Shown: positions 8,242 through 16,735 of the stretch, one piece after another | How the letters are laid out: each line of letters begins with the position of its first letter | Numbering within the stretch: position 1 is the stretch's first letter | NCBI GenBank assembly: GCA_900596015.1 | Contig: UVIF01000024.1 | Span: 186,001-250,000 of the forward strand | Reading direction: 5' to 3' | DNA length: 64,000 bases | Origin: Pseudomonas viridiflava | GTDB taxonomy: Bacteria; Pseudomonadota; Gammaproteobacteria; Pseudomonadales; Pseudomonadaceae | Notes under the pieces: model-generated | Told to the model about the DNA's origin: nothing | Database searches by the model: none | Seen by the model: the letters and a program-made list of their open reading frames with translations, nothing else | Program-made: the position numbers and the translations under genes

Positions 8242-8269
8242 AGCGGGGGCGGCGATGGCCGCCCCCGCT
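8242..8269. terminator. Hairpin between convergent tauD and gcvH
   Basis: Twelve-base-pair GC-rich stem (AGCGGGGGCGGC at 8242-8253 with its complement at 8258-8269) and a 4-base loop, between the two stop codons. There is no T-run on the plus side, so it may act as a barrier or 3'-end protector rather than a classic intrinsic terminator. Confidence 0.6.
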
Positions 8270-8274
8270 GCTCA

Positions 8275-8658
8275 TCATTCGCCGATGGCGGCCTTGTAGC
8301 CGGCAGCGTCGAGCAGCGTGTCCAGCTCGCTGGCAGCGCTTGGCTTGAGCTTGAAGAACCAGGCGCCATAGGGTTCGCCGTTGACGCTTTCCGGGCCATC
8401 GGCCAACGCTTCGTTGATCGCGATCACCTCGCCCCCCACTGGGGAGTAGATATCCGAAGCGGCCTTGACCGATTCGACCACACCCGCCTGATCGCCGGCG
8501 GCGAAGACCTTGCCGACTTCCGGCAGCTCGATGAACACCACGTCACCCAAGGCTTCCTGGGCGTGATCGCTGATGCCCACGGTCACCGTGCCATCAGCTT
8601 CCAGGCGTGCCCACTCGTGGCTTTCGGCAAAACGGAGTTCAGCAGGGATATCGCTCAT
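8275..8658 (-). CDS. gcvH: Glycine cleavage system H protein
   Basis: Lipoyl carrier protein of the glycine cleavage complex, 127 residues. The lipoylated lysine is Lys65 in VESVKAASD, and the surrounding GDVVFIELPEVG and IYSPVGGEVIAIN are family hallmarks. ATG at 8658 gives the conserved start MSDIPAELRFAESHEWA; the reading frame extends 13 codons upstream without support. It lies 44 bases downstream of gcvT in the same direction. gcvP, which commonly follows gcvH in Pseudomonas, is absent here and tauD comes next instead. Confidence 0.96.
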   Translation of the reverse strand: MSDIPAELRFAESHEWARLEADGTVTVGISDHAQEALGDVVFIELPEVGKVFAAGDQAGVVESVKAASDIYSPVGGEVIAINEALADGPESVNGEPYGAWFFKLKPSAASELDTLLDAAGYKAAIGE

Positions 8659-8702
8659 AACATTGTCCTCAACAAGGGTCAGCGGCCAGCCCGCCATACG
8701 AT

Positions 8703-9785
8703 TCAGATCAGGGTTCTACCATGCCGGACGAAGGTCGGCTTGACCACCCGTACCGGGTACCATTTGCCACGTATCTCGACTTCCGCACGGTCCGCGGTCG
8801 CCATCGGTACACGCGCCAATGCAATCGACTTGCTCAGCGTAGGGGAGAAACTACCACTGGTGATCTCTCCTTCGCCAACTCCGGCGATGCGGACCACCTG
8901 ATGCGCGCGCAGCACCCCGCGTTCTTCGAGCACCAGACCGACCAGTTTCAGCGCCGGTCCGGCGGCCTGTTCACGCTCCAGCGCCTCGCGCCCGATGAAG
9001 GCGCGCGCGGTCGGTTGCCACGCCACACTGCCGGCCATGTTGGACACCAGCGGCGAATGCGCCTCGTCCATGTCCTGGCCATACAGATTCATGCCGGCTT
9101 CCAGGCGCAGCGTATCGCGCGCGCCCAGGCCGATGGGCGAAATGCCCGCACCGATCAACTCGTTGAAGAAATCGACGGCCTGCGCTGCGGGCAAGACGAT
9201 CTCGATACCGTCCTCGCCGGTATAACCGGTGCGCGCGATGAACCAGTCGCGATGGTGACGGCCTTCGAAAGGGTTCAGCTGCAAAAGCAGCTCGCGGCGT
9301 TGGCTGCCCAGCAGGTCGGCGACCTTGCGCCGTGCCTGCGGCCCCTGCACGGCCAGCAACGCCAGCTCGGGGCGCTCGCGCCATTGCACATCGAAGGTGC
9401 CTGCCTGGGCGCTCAGCCAGGCCAGATCCTTGTCACGGGTCGCCGCATTGACCACCAGGCGATAGCCTTCCTCGGTGCAGTAGGCGATCAGATCGTCCAT
9501 GATCCCGCCCTCGGCGTTGAGCATGGCGCTGTACAAGGCCTGACCTGCGCCGGTCAGGGTGGCCACATCATTGGCCAGCAGGTATTGCAGGAACGCCCGG
9601 GCGTCCGGCCCTTGGACGTCGATCACGGTCACATGCGACACGTCGAAGACGCCGCAATCGCGACGTACCTGATGATGCTCTTCGACTTGCGAGCCGTAAT
9701 GCAGGGGCATGTCCCAACCGCCAAAATCGACCAGCTTTGCGCCTAGGGCAAGATGCAAGTCATACAGAGGCGTACGCTGTCCCAT
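8703..9785 (-). CDS. gcvT: Glycine cleavage system aminomethyltransferase (T protein)
   Basis: Tetrahydrofolate-dependent aminomethyltransferase, 360 residues, releasing ammonia and forming methylene-THF from the H-protein-bound intermediate. The N-terminus MGQRTPLYDLHLALGAKLVDFGG, the DVSHVTVIDVQGPDA segment, DLIAYC and the GYTGEDGIEI motif are typical of GcvT. ATG at 9785 has an excellent GGAAGGAG site seven bases upstream. The reading frame stays open far upstream only because the tandem repeat there has no stop in this frame. Confidence 0.96.
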   Translation of the reverse strand: MGQRTPLYDLHLALGAKLVDFGGWDMPLHYGSQVEEHHQVRRDCGVFDVSHVTVIDVQGPDARAFLQYLLANDVATLTGAGQALYSAMLNAEGGIMDDLIAYCTEEGYRLVVNAATRDKDLAWLSAQAGTFDVQWRERPELALLAVQGPQARRKVADLLGSQRRELLLQLNPFEGRHHRDWFIARTGYTGEDGIEIVLPAAQAVDFFNELIGAGISPIGLGARDTLRLEAGMNLYGQDMDEAHSPLVSNMAGSVAWQPTARAFIGREALEREQAAGPALKLVGLVLEERGVLRAHQVVRIAGVGEGEITSGSFSPTLSKSIALARVPMATADRAEVEIRGKWYPVRVVKPTFVRHGRTLI

Positions 9786-9856
9786 GGGTTTCTCCTTCCG
9801 GGCGTGGCGAAAGCGCAGGCGAATTGTCCTTGGTGCCTGCGCCGGATGCGGCGCAT

Positions 9857-9990
9857 TGTAGCGACAAGGTCGCGGTGGTGATATCTGCAGCGACAAGGTC
9901 GCGGCGGTGATATCTGTAGCGACAAGGTCGCGGTGGTGATATCTGTAGCGACAAGGTCGCGGTGGTGATATCTGCAGCGACAGGCTCGCG
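9857..9990. repeat. Tandem array of a 29-bp palindrome-bearing unit
   Basis: Four full 29-base units start at 9857, 9886, 9915 and 9944, and a partial degenerate unit runs to about 9990. Units differ only at one or two positions (TGTAG/TGCAG, GGTGG/GGCGG). Each carries the small palindrome GCGAC-AAG-GTCGC. The array lies 71 bases upstream of gcvT and directly after the 3' end of the iron-transport permease gene. It has no spacers, so it is not a CRISPR array; it resembles a locally amplified REP-like motif. Confidence 0.95.
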
Positions 9991-9997
9991 CATTCGG

Positions 9998-11632
9998 TCA
10001 GTGGTTTCGACCGACCTGACGTGCCGAACGTCGAATCAACCCGATGACCGGCAGCAGGCCGACCAGCACCAGGGTCAGGGCCGGCAGCGACGCACGCGCC
10101 CATTCGCCTTCGCTGGTCATTTCGAACACCCGCACCGCCAGTGTGTCCCAGCCGAACGGACGCATCAGCAAGGTCGCCGGCATCTCCTTGAGCGTATCGA
10201 CGAACACCAGCAGCGCCGCGCTGAGCGTGCCTGGCAGCAGCAGGGGCAGGTAGACCTTGAAGAACAGCCGCGGACCGCCTACCCCCAGGCTGCGCGAGGC
10301 TTCGGGCAGCGACGGGCGGATCCGCGCCAGGCTGCTTTCCAGCGGCCCATAGGCCACCGCAATGAACCGTACCAGATAGGCCACCAGCAGCGCCGCCACG
10401 CTGCCCAGCAGCAAGGGCCGCCCGGCACCGCCCAGCCAGCCGGACAACGGCACGACCAGTTCGCGGTCGAGAAAACTGAAAGCCAGCATCAGCGATACCG
10501 CCAGCACCGACCCCGGCAAGGCATAGCCCAGGTTCGCCACCGCCACACCCGCACGAATGCCTCGCGTAGGCGCCTGGCGCCGCGCAAATGCCAGCAACAA
10601 CGCCACCGTTACGGTGATCAGCGCGGCCATGGCGCCCAGGTACAGGGTATGCACGATCAGCTCACGGTAACGTTCGTCGAGGTCGAAGCGCCCGCGCTGC
10701 CAACACCACACGACCAACTGCAGCATGGGCACGACGAAGGCGCAGGCGAACACCAACGCACACCAGCCGCTGGCCAGGCATGCCTTGAACCCGCGCAGCC
10801 GATACAACGCCTGCCCACGCGGGCGTTCGCTGGCCGCATGATCCTGACCGCGCGCACGCCGCTCGCCGTACAGCACCAGCATCACGGCCAGCAACAGCAG
10901 GCTGGCCAGCTGCGCCGCACTGGAGAGGCTGAAGAAGCCGTACCAGGTCTTGTAGATGGCCGTGGTGAACGTGTCGAAATTGAACACCGCCACAGCGCCG
11001 AAATCCGCCAGGGTTTCCATCAATGCCAGTGCCACGCCCGCACCGATGGCCGGCCGGGCCACCGGCAGTGCCACCCGCCAGAAGGCTTGCCACGGTGATT
11101 GGCCGAGCATGCGCGCCGCCTCCATCAAGCCCTTGCCCTGGGCCAGGAACGCGGTCCGCGCCAGCAGGTAGACGTACGGGTAGAACACCAGCACCAGAAC
11201 AATGATGACCCCTCCCGTGGAGCGTACCCGCGGCAGGCGCAGGCCACTACCGAACCATTCGCGCAGCAGGCTCTGCACCGGCCCGGCAAAATCCAGCAGG
11301 CCGACGAAGACGAACGCCAGCACGTAGGCCGGGATGGCGAACGGCAGCATCAAGGCCCAGTCTAGCCAGCGCCGGCCGGGGAACTCACACAGGCTGGTAA
11401 GCCAGGCGAGGCTGACGCCAAGCACCGTCACGCCCGTACCCACGCCGACCACCAGGGTAAGCGTATTGCCCAGCAGGCGCGGCATTTGCGTATCCCACAG
11501 GTGGGACCATATCTGCATATCGATGCTTTGCCAGGAAAGCACAAGCACGCTCAACGGCAGCAGCACCAGCCCGACCACGGCCAGGACCAGCGGGTACCAA
11601 CGGCGTTGGACGGAAGAAGACAATGGGTTCAC
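9998..11632 (-). CDS. Iron(III)-type ABC transporter permease (fused, FbpB-like)
   Basis: Inner-membrane permease of 544 residues made of two fused BPD permease domains, as in FbpB/SfuB ferric-iron importers. Each half has a coupling loop: EAARMLGQSPWQAFWRVALP in the first and EASRSLGVGGPRLFFKVYLP in the second. About 12 hydrophobic segments are visible. The likely start is a GTG at 11632 (VNPLSSSV); its ribosome site is weak, so the exact start is uncertain. The binding-protein gene lies upstream on the same strand beyond a palindromic element; no ATPase gene is beside them. Confidence 0.88.
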   Translation of the reverse strand: MNPLSSSVQRRWYPLVLAVVGLVLLPLSVLVLSWQSIDMQIWSHLWDTQMPRLLGNTLTLVVGVGTGVTVLGVSLAWLTSLCEFPGRRWLDWALMLPFAIPAYVLAFVFVGLLDFAGPVQSLLREWFGSGLRLPRVRSTGGVIIVLVLVFYPYVYLLARTAFLAQGKGLMEAARMLGQSPWQAFWRVALPVARPAIGAGVALALMETLADFGAVAVFNFDTFTTAIYKTWYGFFSLSSAAQLASLLLLAVMLVLYGERRARGQDHAASERPRGQALYRLRGFKACLASGWCALVFACAFVVPMLQLVVWCWQRGRFDLDERYRELIVHTLYLGAMAALITVTVALLLAFARRQAPTRGIRAGVAVANLGYALPGSVLAVSLMLAFSFLDRELVVPLSGWLGGAGRPLLLGSVAALLVAYLVRFIAVAYGPLESSLARIRPSLPEASRSLGVGGPRLFFKVYLPLLLPGTLSAALLVFVDTLKEMPATLLMRPFGWDTLAVRVFEMTSEGEWARASLPALTLVLVGLLPVIGLIRRSARQVGRNH

Positions 11633-11721
11633 TCGTGGTTTTCAGTTTGCGGGCTTTCTCGACACCATCCACTCCTGTGCAGAGCGTACTGTGCAGTGTC
11701 AGCATGTACGGTGGCGCGCTT

Positions 11722-11809
11722 TTCGCGGGCAGAGACCCGCTCCCACAGAAGAACAGGTGCTATTGGTGCCTTTTTGCTTCCGCTGTGGGAGCGGGTCTCT
11801 GCCCGCGAA
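11722..11809. repeat. REP-type inverted repeat pair
   Basis: Left arm 11722-11748 (TTCGCGGGCAGAGACCCGCT...CACAG) and its near-exact inverse at 11783-11809, separated by about 34 bases. Each arm is itself palindromic (GCGGGcagagaCCCGC). It lies between the iron-binding-protein gene and the permease gene, so it could set different mRNA levels of the two by protecting the upstream part. Confidence 0.92.
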
Positions 11810-11830
11810 GGCCGCCCCACCGATATCAGC

Positions 11831-12832
11831 TCAGTTCCAGCCCGCCCGATCCATCAGCCGGATCGCCTCGGCCTGACGCTTGCCCGCCACTTCCACAGGC
11901 AGGGTGTCGGCCTTGAACTCACCCCAACTGGCGACCTCCGCAGATGGAGCCACCGCCGGGTTGGCCGGAAATTCCTGGTTCACCCCGGCGAAGATCGCCT
12001 GCGCCTGCGGCCCGGTCATCCACTCGACCAGCGCAATGGCCGCCTGCGGGTGCGGCGCATATTTGTTCAAGCCAATGCCCGACAGGTTCACATGGACGCC
12101 GCGATCGCCCTGGTTCGGCCAGAACAGCTTCACACCCAAGTCCGGCTGCTGCTTGTGCAGGCGCCCGTAGTAGTAGCTGTTGACGATACCCACGTCGCAC
12201 TGCCCGGCATCGATGGCCTGCAGCACCGCAATGTCATCGGAGAACACGTCGGTGGACAGGTTGTTCACCCAGCCCTTGAGAATCTGCTCGGTCTTCTCCG
12301 CGCCATGGGTCTCGATCAGCGTGGCGGTCAGCGACTGGTTGTACACCTTCTTCGCCGTACGCAGGCACAACCGCCCTTCCCATTGCTTGTCGGCCAAGGC
12401 CTCGTAGGTGCTCAGTTCCTGCGGCTTGACCCGTTCGCTGGCGTAGGCGATGGTCCGCGCGCGCAGGCTCAGGCCGGTCCATTGATGGGACGCGGCACGG
12501 TATTGCGCGGGAATGTTGCCGTCAATGACGGCAGAAGTGATGGGTTGCAGGATGCCCATCTGCTCGGCCTGCCACAAGTTGCCGGCGTCGACGGTGAGCA
12601 GCAGGTCGGCCGTGGCGTTCTGCCCTTCGGCCTTGATGCGCTGCATCAACGGCGCTTCCTTGTCGGTGATGAACTTGACCTTGACCCCGGTTTTCGCGGT
12701 GTAGGCGTCGAACACCGGCTTGATCAACTCGTCGATGCGTGAAGAATAGACGACCACTTCATCGGTAGCGTGGGCGTTGCCACCCAACAGACAGAGCGCC
12801 AGTGCAGCGAGAAGACGTTTGCGCGCCATCAT
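11831..12832 (-). CDS. Iron(III)-type ABC transporter substrate-binding protein
   Basis: Periplasmic binding protein of 333 residues in the FbpA/FutA ferric-iron group. A signal peptide ends near residue 22 (GGNAHA|TDEVVVYSSR). The tyrosine cluster VNSYYYGRL corresponds to the iron-coordinating tyrosines of this family. The C-terminal PHPQAAIALVEWMTGPQAQ is also typical. It precedes the fused permease on the same strand, with a REP pair between. A Fur-like inverted sequence upstream is only weak. Confidence 0.9.
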   Translation of the reverse strand: MMARKRLLAALALCLLGGNAHATDEVVVYSSRIDELIKPVFDAYTAKTGVKVKFITDKEAPLMQRIKAEGQNATADLLLTVDAGNLWQAEQMGILQPITSAVIDGNIPAQYRAASHQWTGLSLRARTIAYASERVKPQELSTYEALADKQWEGRLCLRTAKKVYNQSLTATLIETHGAEKTEQILKGWVNNLSTDVFSDDIAVLQAIDAGQCDVGIVNSYYYGRLHKQQPDLGVKLFWPNQGDRGVHVNLSGIGLNKYAPHPQAAIALVEWMTGPQAQAIFAGVNQEFPANPAVAPSAEVASWGEFKADTLPVEVAGKRQAEAIRLMDRAGWN

Positions 12833-12862
12833 GAGGGAACCCTTGCCATTCGAGTGAGGGCG

Positions 12863-12883
12863 AAATGGTAGTGAATCACATTT
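12863..12883 (-). promoter_or_regulatory. Weak Fur-box-like inverted repeat
   Basis: A 21-base segment with AAATG at one end and CATTT at the other; 7 of 10 symmetric positions pair. It lies 30 bases upstream of the iron-binding-protein start, where a Fur site would be expected. The match to the Fur consensus is poor, so this is only a candidate. Confidence 0.25.
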
Positions 12884-12923
12884 AGCTTCTCAACCGAACT
12901 CGGGGCTCAGGCGTTACCAAATG

Positions 12924-14195
12924 TTACCGGCCACCGACGACGTCCTGTGCCTGGAGGCGTGCCAGGGCAGGCAGATCCCCTGTGAGGCCAAGCGCCTGGC
13001 GGACGAACAACGCCTTGGCTTCCGGCAGTTGCTCCACCCATTTCAAGCCCGTGTTGCGCAGCCAGCGCAGCGGCAGCTGATCGGCCTGGAACAGACGCTC
13101 GAAGCCTTCCATCGCTGCCATCAAGGCCAAGTTGTGCGGCATGCGCCGTCGCTCATAGCGAGTCAGGACCGGCAGGCCGGCCAGCCGTTCGCCGCGCTGC
13201 CGGGCATGCATCAGCTCTTCGGCCAGCACGGCGGCGTCGAGCAGGCCCAGGTTGACCCCTTGTCCGGCCAACGGATGGATGGTGTGCGCGGCATCGCCGA
13301 TCAGTGCCAGGCCGGTTTCCACGTAGCGCTTGGCATGCCGCTGACGCAGCGGCACGCACAGGCGGGCATCGGCAGCGATCACTTCGCCCAGACGGCCCTC
13401 GAAGGCCTGCCCCAAGGCTTTGCAGAACGCGGCGTCATCCAGCGCCATCAAGCGCTCGGCCTGCTCCGGCGTGGCTGACCAGACGATCGAACACCAATGC
13501 TTGCCATCACCGCGCCGCAGAGGCAGGAACGCCAGCGGGCCGTCGTCGGTGAAACGTTGCCAGGCCGTATCGCGATGCCCCTCGCTGCACTGCACGCTGG
13601 TCACGATGGCGTGGTGCAGGTAATCCCACTCGCGCGTCTCGCAACCTGCCAGGCCACGGACCGCCGAATGCGCGCCGTCTGCGGCGATCACCAGCGGGGT
13701 ACGCACGGTCTGGCCACCAGCCAGGGTCAACAGCCGGTCATCGCCCGAATAGCGCAGCTGCTCCAGCCGGGCATTGGCCAGCAAACGGATCCCGCTGTCC
13801 TGCAACTGCTCGAGCAGGGCATCTTGAACCACGCGATTCTCGACGATGTGCCCCAGCGTCTCGGCATGCACTCTGGCCGCGGAAAAGTTGATCTGCCCGG
13901 TGCCGCTGCCGTCCCATACGCACATGTGGCCGTAGGGGTTGGCACGCCGCGCCTGGATACCGTCCCAGGCGCCCAGGCGTTGAAGAATGCGCTGGCTGGC
14001 CACGGACAGCGCACTGACCCTCGCCTCGAACGGCGCCAGGGCATCGAAAGGCTTGCCGGTCAACGGCCCGCCGTCGATCAGCAGGATGTCCAGGCCGCTG
14101 TCGCGCAGGGCGAGTGCCAGCGCACTGCCGACCATGCCCGCGCCGACGATGACCAGGTCGGCGCGCAGTTCGTTCGTATGGGTCACGGTATTCAT
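12924..14195 (-). CDS. ubiI: Ubiquinone-biosynthesis FAD monooxygenase, UbiI/VisC type
   Basis: FAD-dependent aromatic hydroxylase (423 residues) of the UbiH/UbiI/UbiF family acting on ring positions during ubiquinone synthesis. It has the dinucleotide motif GAGMVG at residues 18-23, the ADGAHSAVR segment that contacts FAD and pyridine nucleotide, and GDAAHTIHPLAGQGVNLGLLD near the C-terminus. It overlaps ubiH by 4 bases in the order ygfB-pepP-ubiH-ubiI known from E. coli, which favours UbiI over UbiF. The exact ring position it acts on is inferred from that order. Confidence 0.82.
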   Translation of the reverse strand: MNTVTHTNELRADLVIVGAGMVGSALALALRDSGLDILLIDGGPLTGKPFDALAPFEARVSALSVASQRILQRLGAWDGIQARRANPYGHMCVWDGSGTGQINFSAARVHAETLGHIVENRVVQDALLEQLQDSGIRLLANARLEQLRYSGDDRLLTLAGGQTVRTPLVIAADGAHSAVRGLAGCETREWDYLHHAIVTSVQCSEGHRDTAWQRFTDDGPLAFLPLRRGDGKHWCSIVWSATPEQAERLMALDDAAFCKALGQAFEGRLGEVIAADARLCVPLRQRHAKRYVETGLALIGDAAHTIHPLAGQGVNLGLLDAAVLAEELMHARQRGERLAGLPVLTRYERRRMPHNLALMAAMEGFERLFQADQLPLRWLRNTGLKWVEQLPEAKALFVRQALGLTGDLPALARLQAQDVVGGR

Positions 14196-15388
14196 TGCCC
14201 TTTGATGTCCGACCGAGTGCCCAGGCCCATGGCCTGGCGTGCGAACCAGCGTTTGGCCGGCGGCAGCAGATCGAGCCCCAGCAGGCCCAGGTTACGGCTT
14301 ACTGCGACCCAGGGATCGGGCGTTGCGAACAGCCGCGTCAATTGGTCCGAAAAGCCCACGGTCAGCCGCTGGTCCAGGCGCTGGCGTTGCGCGTAGCCAC
14401 GGAGCAGCGACAATTGCCCCAAATGACCGGTGCTGGCGAGCAGGGCCTCGGCCAGCGCCTGCACATCGCGCATCGACAGGTTGAAACCCTGCCCAGCGAT
14501 GGGGTGCAAGGCATGCGCCGCGTTGCCTAGCACGACCAGATTGGAACGCACCTGCTCTTCGGCCTGCACCAGCGACAGCGGGTAGACGTGCCGGGCGCCG
14601 ACGCGCTGCAGGGTGCCCAGGCGATAGCCGAACACCGCCTGCAGCTCTTGCAGAAAGGCCTGGTCGGACACGCCCTGCAGGCGTCGAATGTCGGCGGGCG
14701 TACGGGTCCAGATGAGTGCGCAACGGTTGTCGGGCAACGGCAACAGGGCCATCGGCCCGTCATCGGTAAAGCGCTCGAACGCCTGGCCCTGGTGCGCATT
14801 GCCAGGCGTGACGTTGGCAATCAGGGCGTCCTGATCGTAGCGCGTGTGCTGCACGGCAATGCCCAGCTGCTCGCGCAGTTCCGAGCGACCGCCGTCGGCC
14901 AGCACGGCGAGGTCACACTGCACCTGGGTACCGTCGTTCAGGGTCAACTCGTAGCCATCGACCAAGGCCTGGGTGCCGGTGACTTCCGCCGGACAGCGCC
15001 AGCTCACCACCTCCCGATCCAGCGCCTGCCACAGGCACTGGCCCAGCCAGGCATTCTCTACCACATAGCCCAGTGCAGGCACGCCTTCGTCCTCGGCATG
15101 AAGACGTGCGGTACCGAAGCGACCGCGGTCGGAGACGTGGATCTGGCGAATCGCTTCGGCGCGCTGGCTGATCGCCGGCCACAAGCCCAGGCGTTCGTAG
15201 ATCTGTCGGGTGCCGAAGGACAGTGCCGAGGAGCGCGCATCATAGCTGGGCTGGTAGGCATCGCCCGGCGCGAAACGCTCGATCAGCACGATCTTCCAGC
15301 CACGCGCCCTGGCCCCGGCCTGCAATGCCAGGGCCAGGCTCGCGCCGACCAGCCCGCCGCCGATGATGGCCAGGTTGAAGCGGCTCAT
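14192..15388 (-). CDS. ubiH: Ubiquinone-biosynthesis FAD monooxygenase UbiH
   Basis: 2-Octaprenyl-6-methoxyphenol hydroxylase family member, 398 residues. GGGLVG at residues 10-15, ADGGRSELR in the middle and GNAAHALHPIAGQGFNLSMRD near the C-terminus are the three FAD-hydroxylase motifs; the second Gly-Asp motif is GN here, as in other UbiH proteins. ATG at 15388 overlaps the pepP stop by 4 bases and fits the conserved start MSRFNLAIIGGG. It is translationally coupled with its neighbours on both sides. Confidence 0.92.
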   Translation of the reverse strand: MSRFNLAIIGGGLVGASLALALQAGARARGWKIVLIERFAPGDAYQPSYDARSSALSFGTRQIYERLGLWPAISQRAEAIRQIHVSDRGRFGTARLHAEDEGVPALGYVVENAWLGQCLWQALDREVVSWRCPAEVTGTQALVDGYELTLNDGTQVQCDLAVLADGGRSELREQLGIAVQHTRYDQDALIANVTPGNAHQGQAFERFTDDGPMALLPLPDNRCALIWTRTPADIRRLQGVSDQAFLQELQAVFGYRLGTLQRVGARHVYPLSLVQAEEQVRSNLVVLGNAAHALHPIAGQGFNLSMRDVQALAEALLASTGHLGQLSLLRGYAQRQRLDQRLTVGFSDQLTRLFATPDPWVAVSRNLGLLGLDLLPPAKRWFARQAMGLGTRSDIKGQ

Positions 15389-16716
15389 GCGCCAGCCCGT
15401 GCGGCGGCCATCAGCGCCTCGATCTCGGCGACCGACTTGGGCACCGCCCCGGTGAGAATCTCGCAGCCTTTCTTGGTCACCACTACATCGTCCTCGATTC
15501 GTACGCCAATGCCGCGCCACTTCTTCGCAACGCTGAGGTTGTCGGGCGCTATGTAGATGCCAGGTTCGACGGTCAAGGTCATGCCGGGTTCGAGCACCCG
15601 CCACTCGCCGCCGACCTTGTACTCGCCGACATCGTGCACATCCAGTCCCAGCCAGTGGCCGGCGCGGTGCATGTAGAACGCGCGGTGCGCGTCGCGGGCG
15701 ATCAGTTCGTCGACCTCGCCCTTGAGCAACCCCAGCCGTACCAGCCCCCGGGTAATGACCTGGACCGTGGCTTCATGGGCCTGGTTCCAGTGCTTGTCGG
15801 GGCCGATGGCGGCGAAGGCCGCCTGCTGCGCCTCGAGCACCAGCTCATAGATGGCTTTCTGTTCGGGTGAAAAGCGGCCGCTTACCGGGAAGGTCCGGGT
15901 GATGTCGCTGGCATAGCAGTCGATTTCGCAGCCGGCGTCGATCAACACCAGGTCGCCATCGCGCAGCAGTGCATCGTTGTGCTGGTAATGCAGGATGCAG
16001 GCATTGCGACCGGCCGCGACGATCGAGCCATAGGCCGGCATTTTCGCCCCGCCCTTGCGAAACTCGTAGTCCAGCTCGGCCTCCAGGCTGTACTCGTGCA
16101 GCCCGGCGCGGCACGCCTGCATGGCGCGCACATGAGCGCGCGCAGAGATATCGGCTGCGCGGCGCATGACCTTGATCTCGGCGGCCGACTTGTACAGGCG
16201 CATGTCGTGCAGCAGGTGGTCGAGCGCCTCGAACTCATTGGGAGGCTGAGCCCCCAGGCGCGCCTTGGAACGGATGCTATTGATCCACTCCATCAGATGC
16301 CGGTCGAACTCGGGATGGCTGCCGATCGACGAGTAGACGCGGTCGCGCCCTTCGATCAGACCGGGCAGGATGTCGTCGATATCGCTGATGGGGAAGGCAT
16401 CGTCGGCGCCAAACTCGCGGACCGCGCCCTCCTGCCCGGCCCGCAGGCCGTCCCACAGTTCGCGCTCGGGATTTCGCTCACGGCAGAACAGCACGTACTC
16501 GCCATGCTCGCGCCCCGGAATCAGGGCGATTACTGCTTCGGGTTCGGCAAAGCCGCTCAGGTACTGGAAGTCGCTGTCCTGGCGGTAGACGTGCTCCACG
16601 TCGCGATTGCGGATGGCCACGGCGGCGGCAGGCAGAATGGCGATGCTGTTGGGCACCATCTGCGCCATCAGCGCCTTGCGGCGGCGGGCAAATTCCGATT
16701 TCGGGATGTGGCTCAT
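15385..16716 (-). CDS. pepP: Xaa-Pro aminopeptidase P
   Basis: Metallopeptidase of family M24 (443 residues) removing N-terminal residues that precede proline. The dinuclear metal site is visible as the two aspartates of LVLIDAGCEIDCYASDITRTF, the histidine region HRAGHWLGLDVHD, and the glutamates in TVEPGIYI and GVRIEDDVVV. An N-terminal domain (AMP_N) covers about residues 1-170. ATG at 16716 gives MSHIPKSEFARRR; the frame is open further upstream inside the ygfB-like gene, which is out of phase with it. Its 3' end overlaps ubiH by 4 bases. Confidence 0.95.
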   Translation of the reverse strand: MSHIPKSEFARRRKALMAQMVPNSIAILPAAAVAIRNRDVEHVYRQDSDFQYLSGFAEPEAVIALIPGREHGEYVLFCRERNPERELWDGLRAGQEGAVREFGADDAFPISDIDDILPGLIEGRDRVYSSIGSHPEFDRHLMEWINSIRSKARLGAQPPNEFEALDHLLHDMRLYKSAAEIKVMRRAADISARAHVRAMQACRAGLHEYSLEAELDYEFRKGGAKMPAYGSIVAAGRNACILHYQHNDALLRDGDLVLIDAGCEIDCYASDITRTFPVSGRFSPEQKAIYELVLEAQQAAFAAIGPDKHWNQAHEATVQVITRGLVRLGLLKGEVDELIARDAHRAFYMHRAGHWLGLDVHDVGEYKVGGEWRVLEPGMTLTVEPGIYIAPDNLSVAKKWRGIGVRIEDDVVVTKKGCEILTGAVPKSVAEIEALMAAARAGA

Positions 16717-16735
16717 GGGCAGAAACGGGCTCCGG

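Noticed and set aside
9857..9990. CRISPR array
   Set aside because: The repeats are contiguous with no unique spacers, and no cas genes are present in the window.
9786..9997. Glycine riboswitch before gcvT
   Set aside because: The leader consists of the tandem repeat and a short linker; no glycine-aptamer core pattern was recognised.
9786..10103. N-terminal extension of gcvT through the tandem repeat
   Set aside because: The repeat unit is stop-free in this frame, giving a repetitive Ile-Ser/Thr-Leu-Ser-Leu-Gln pattern, but the true start MGQRTPLYD has an excellent ribosome site.
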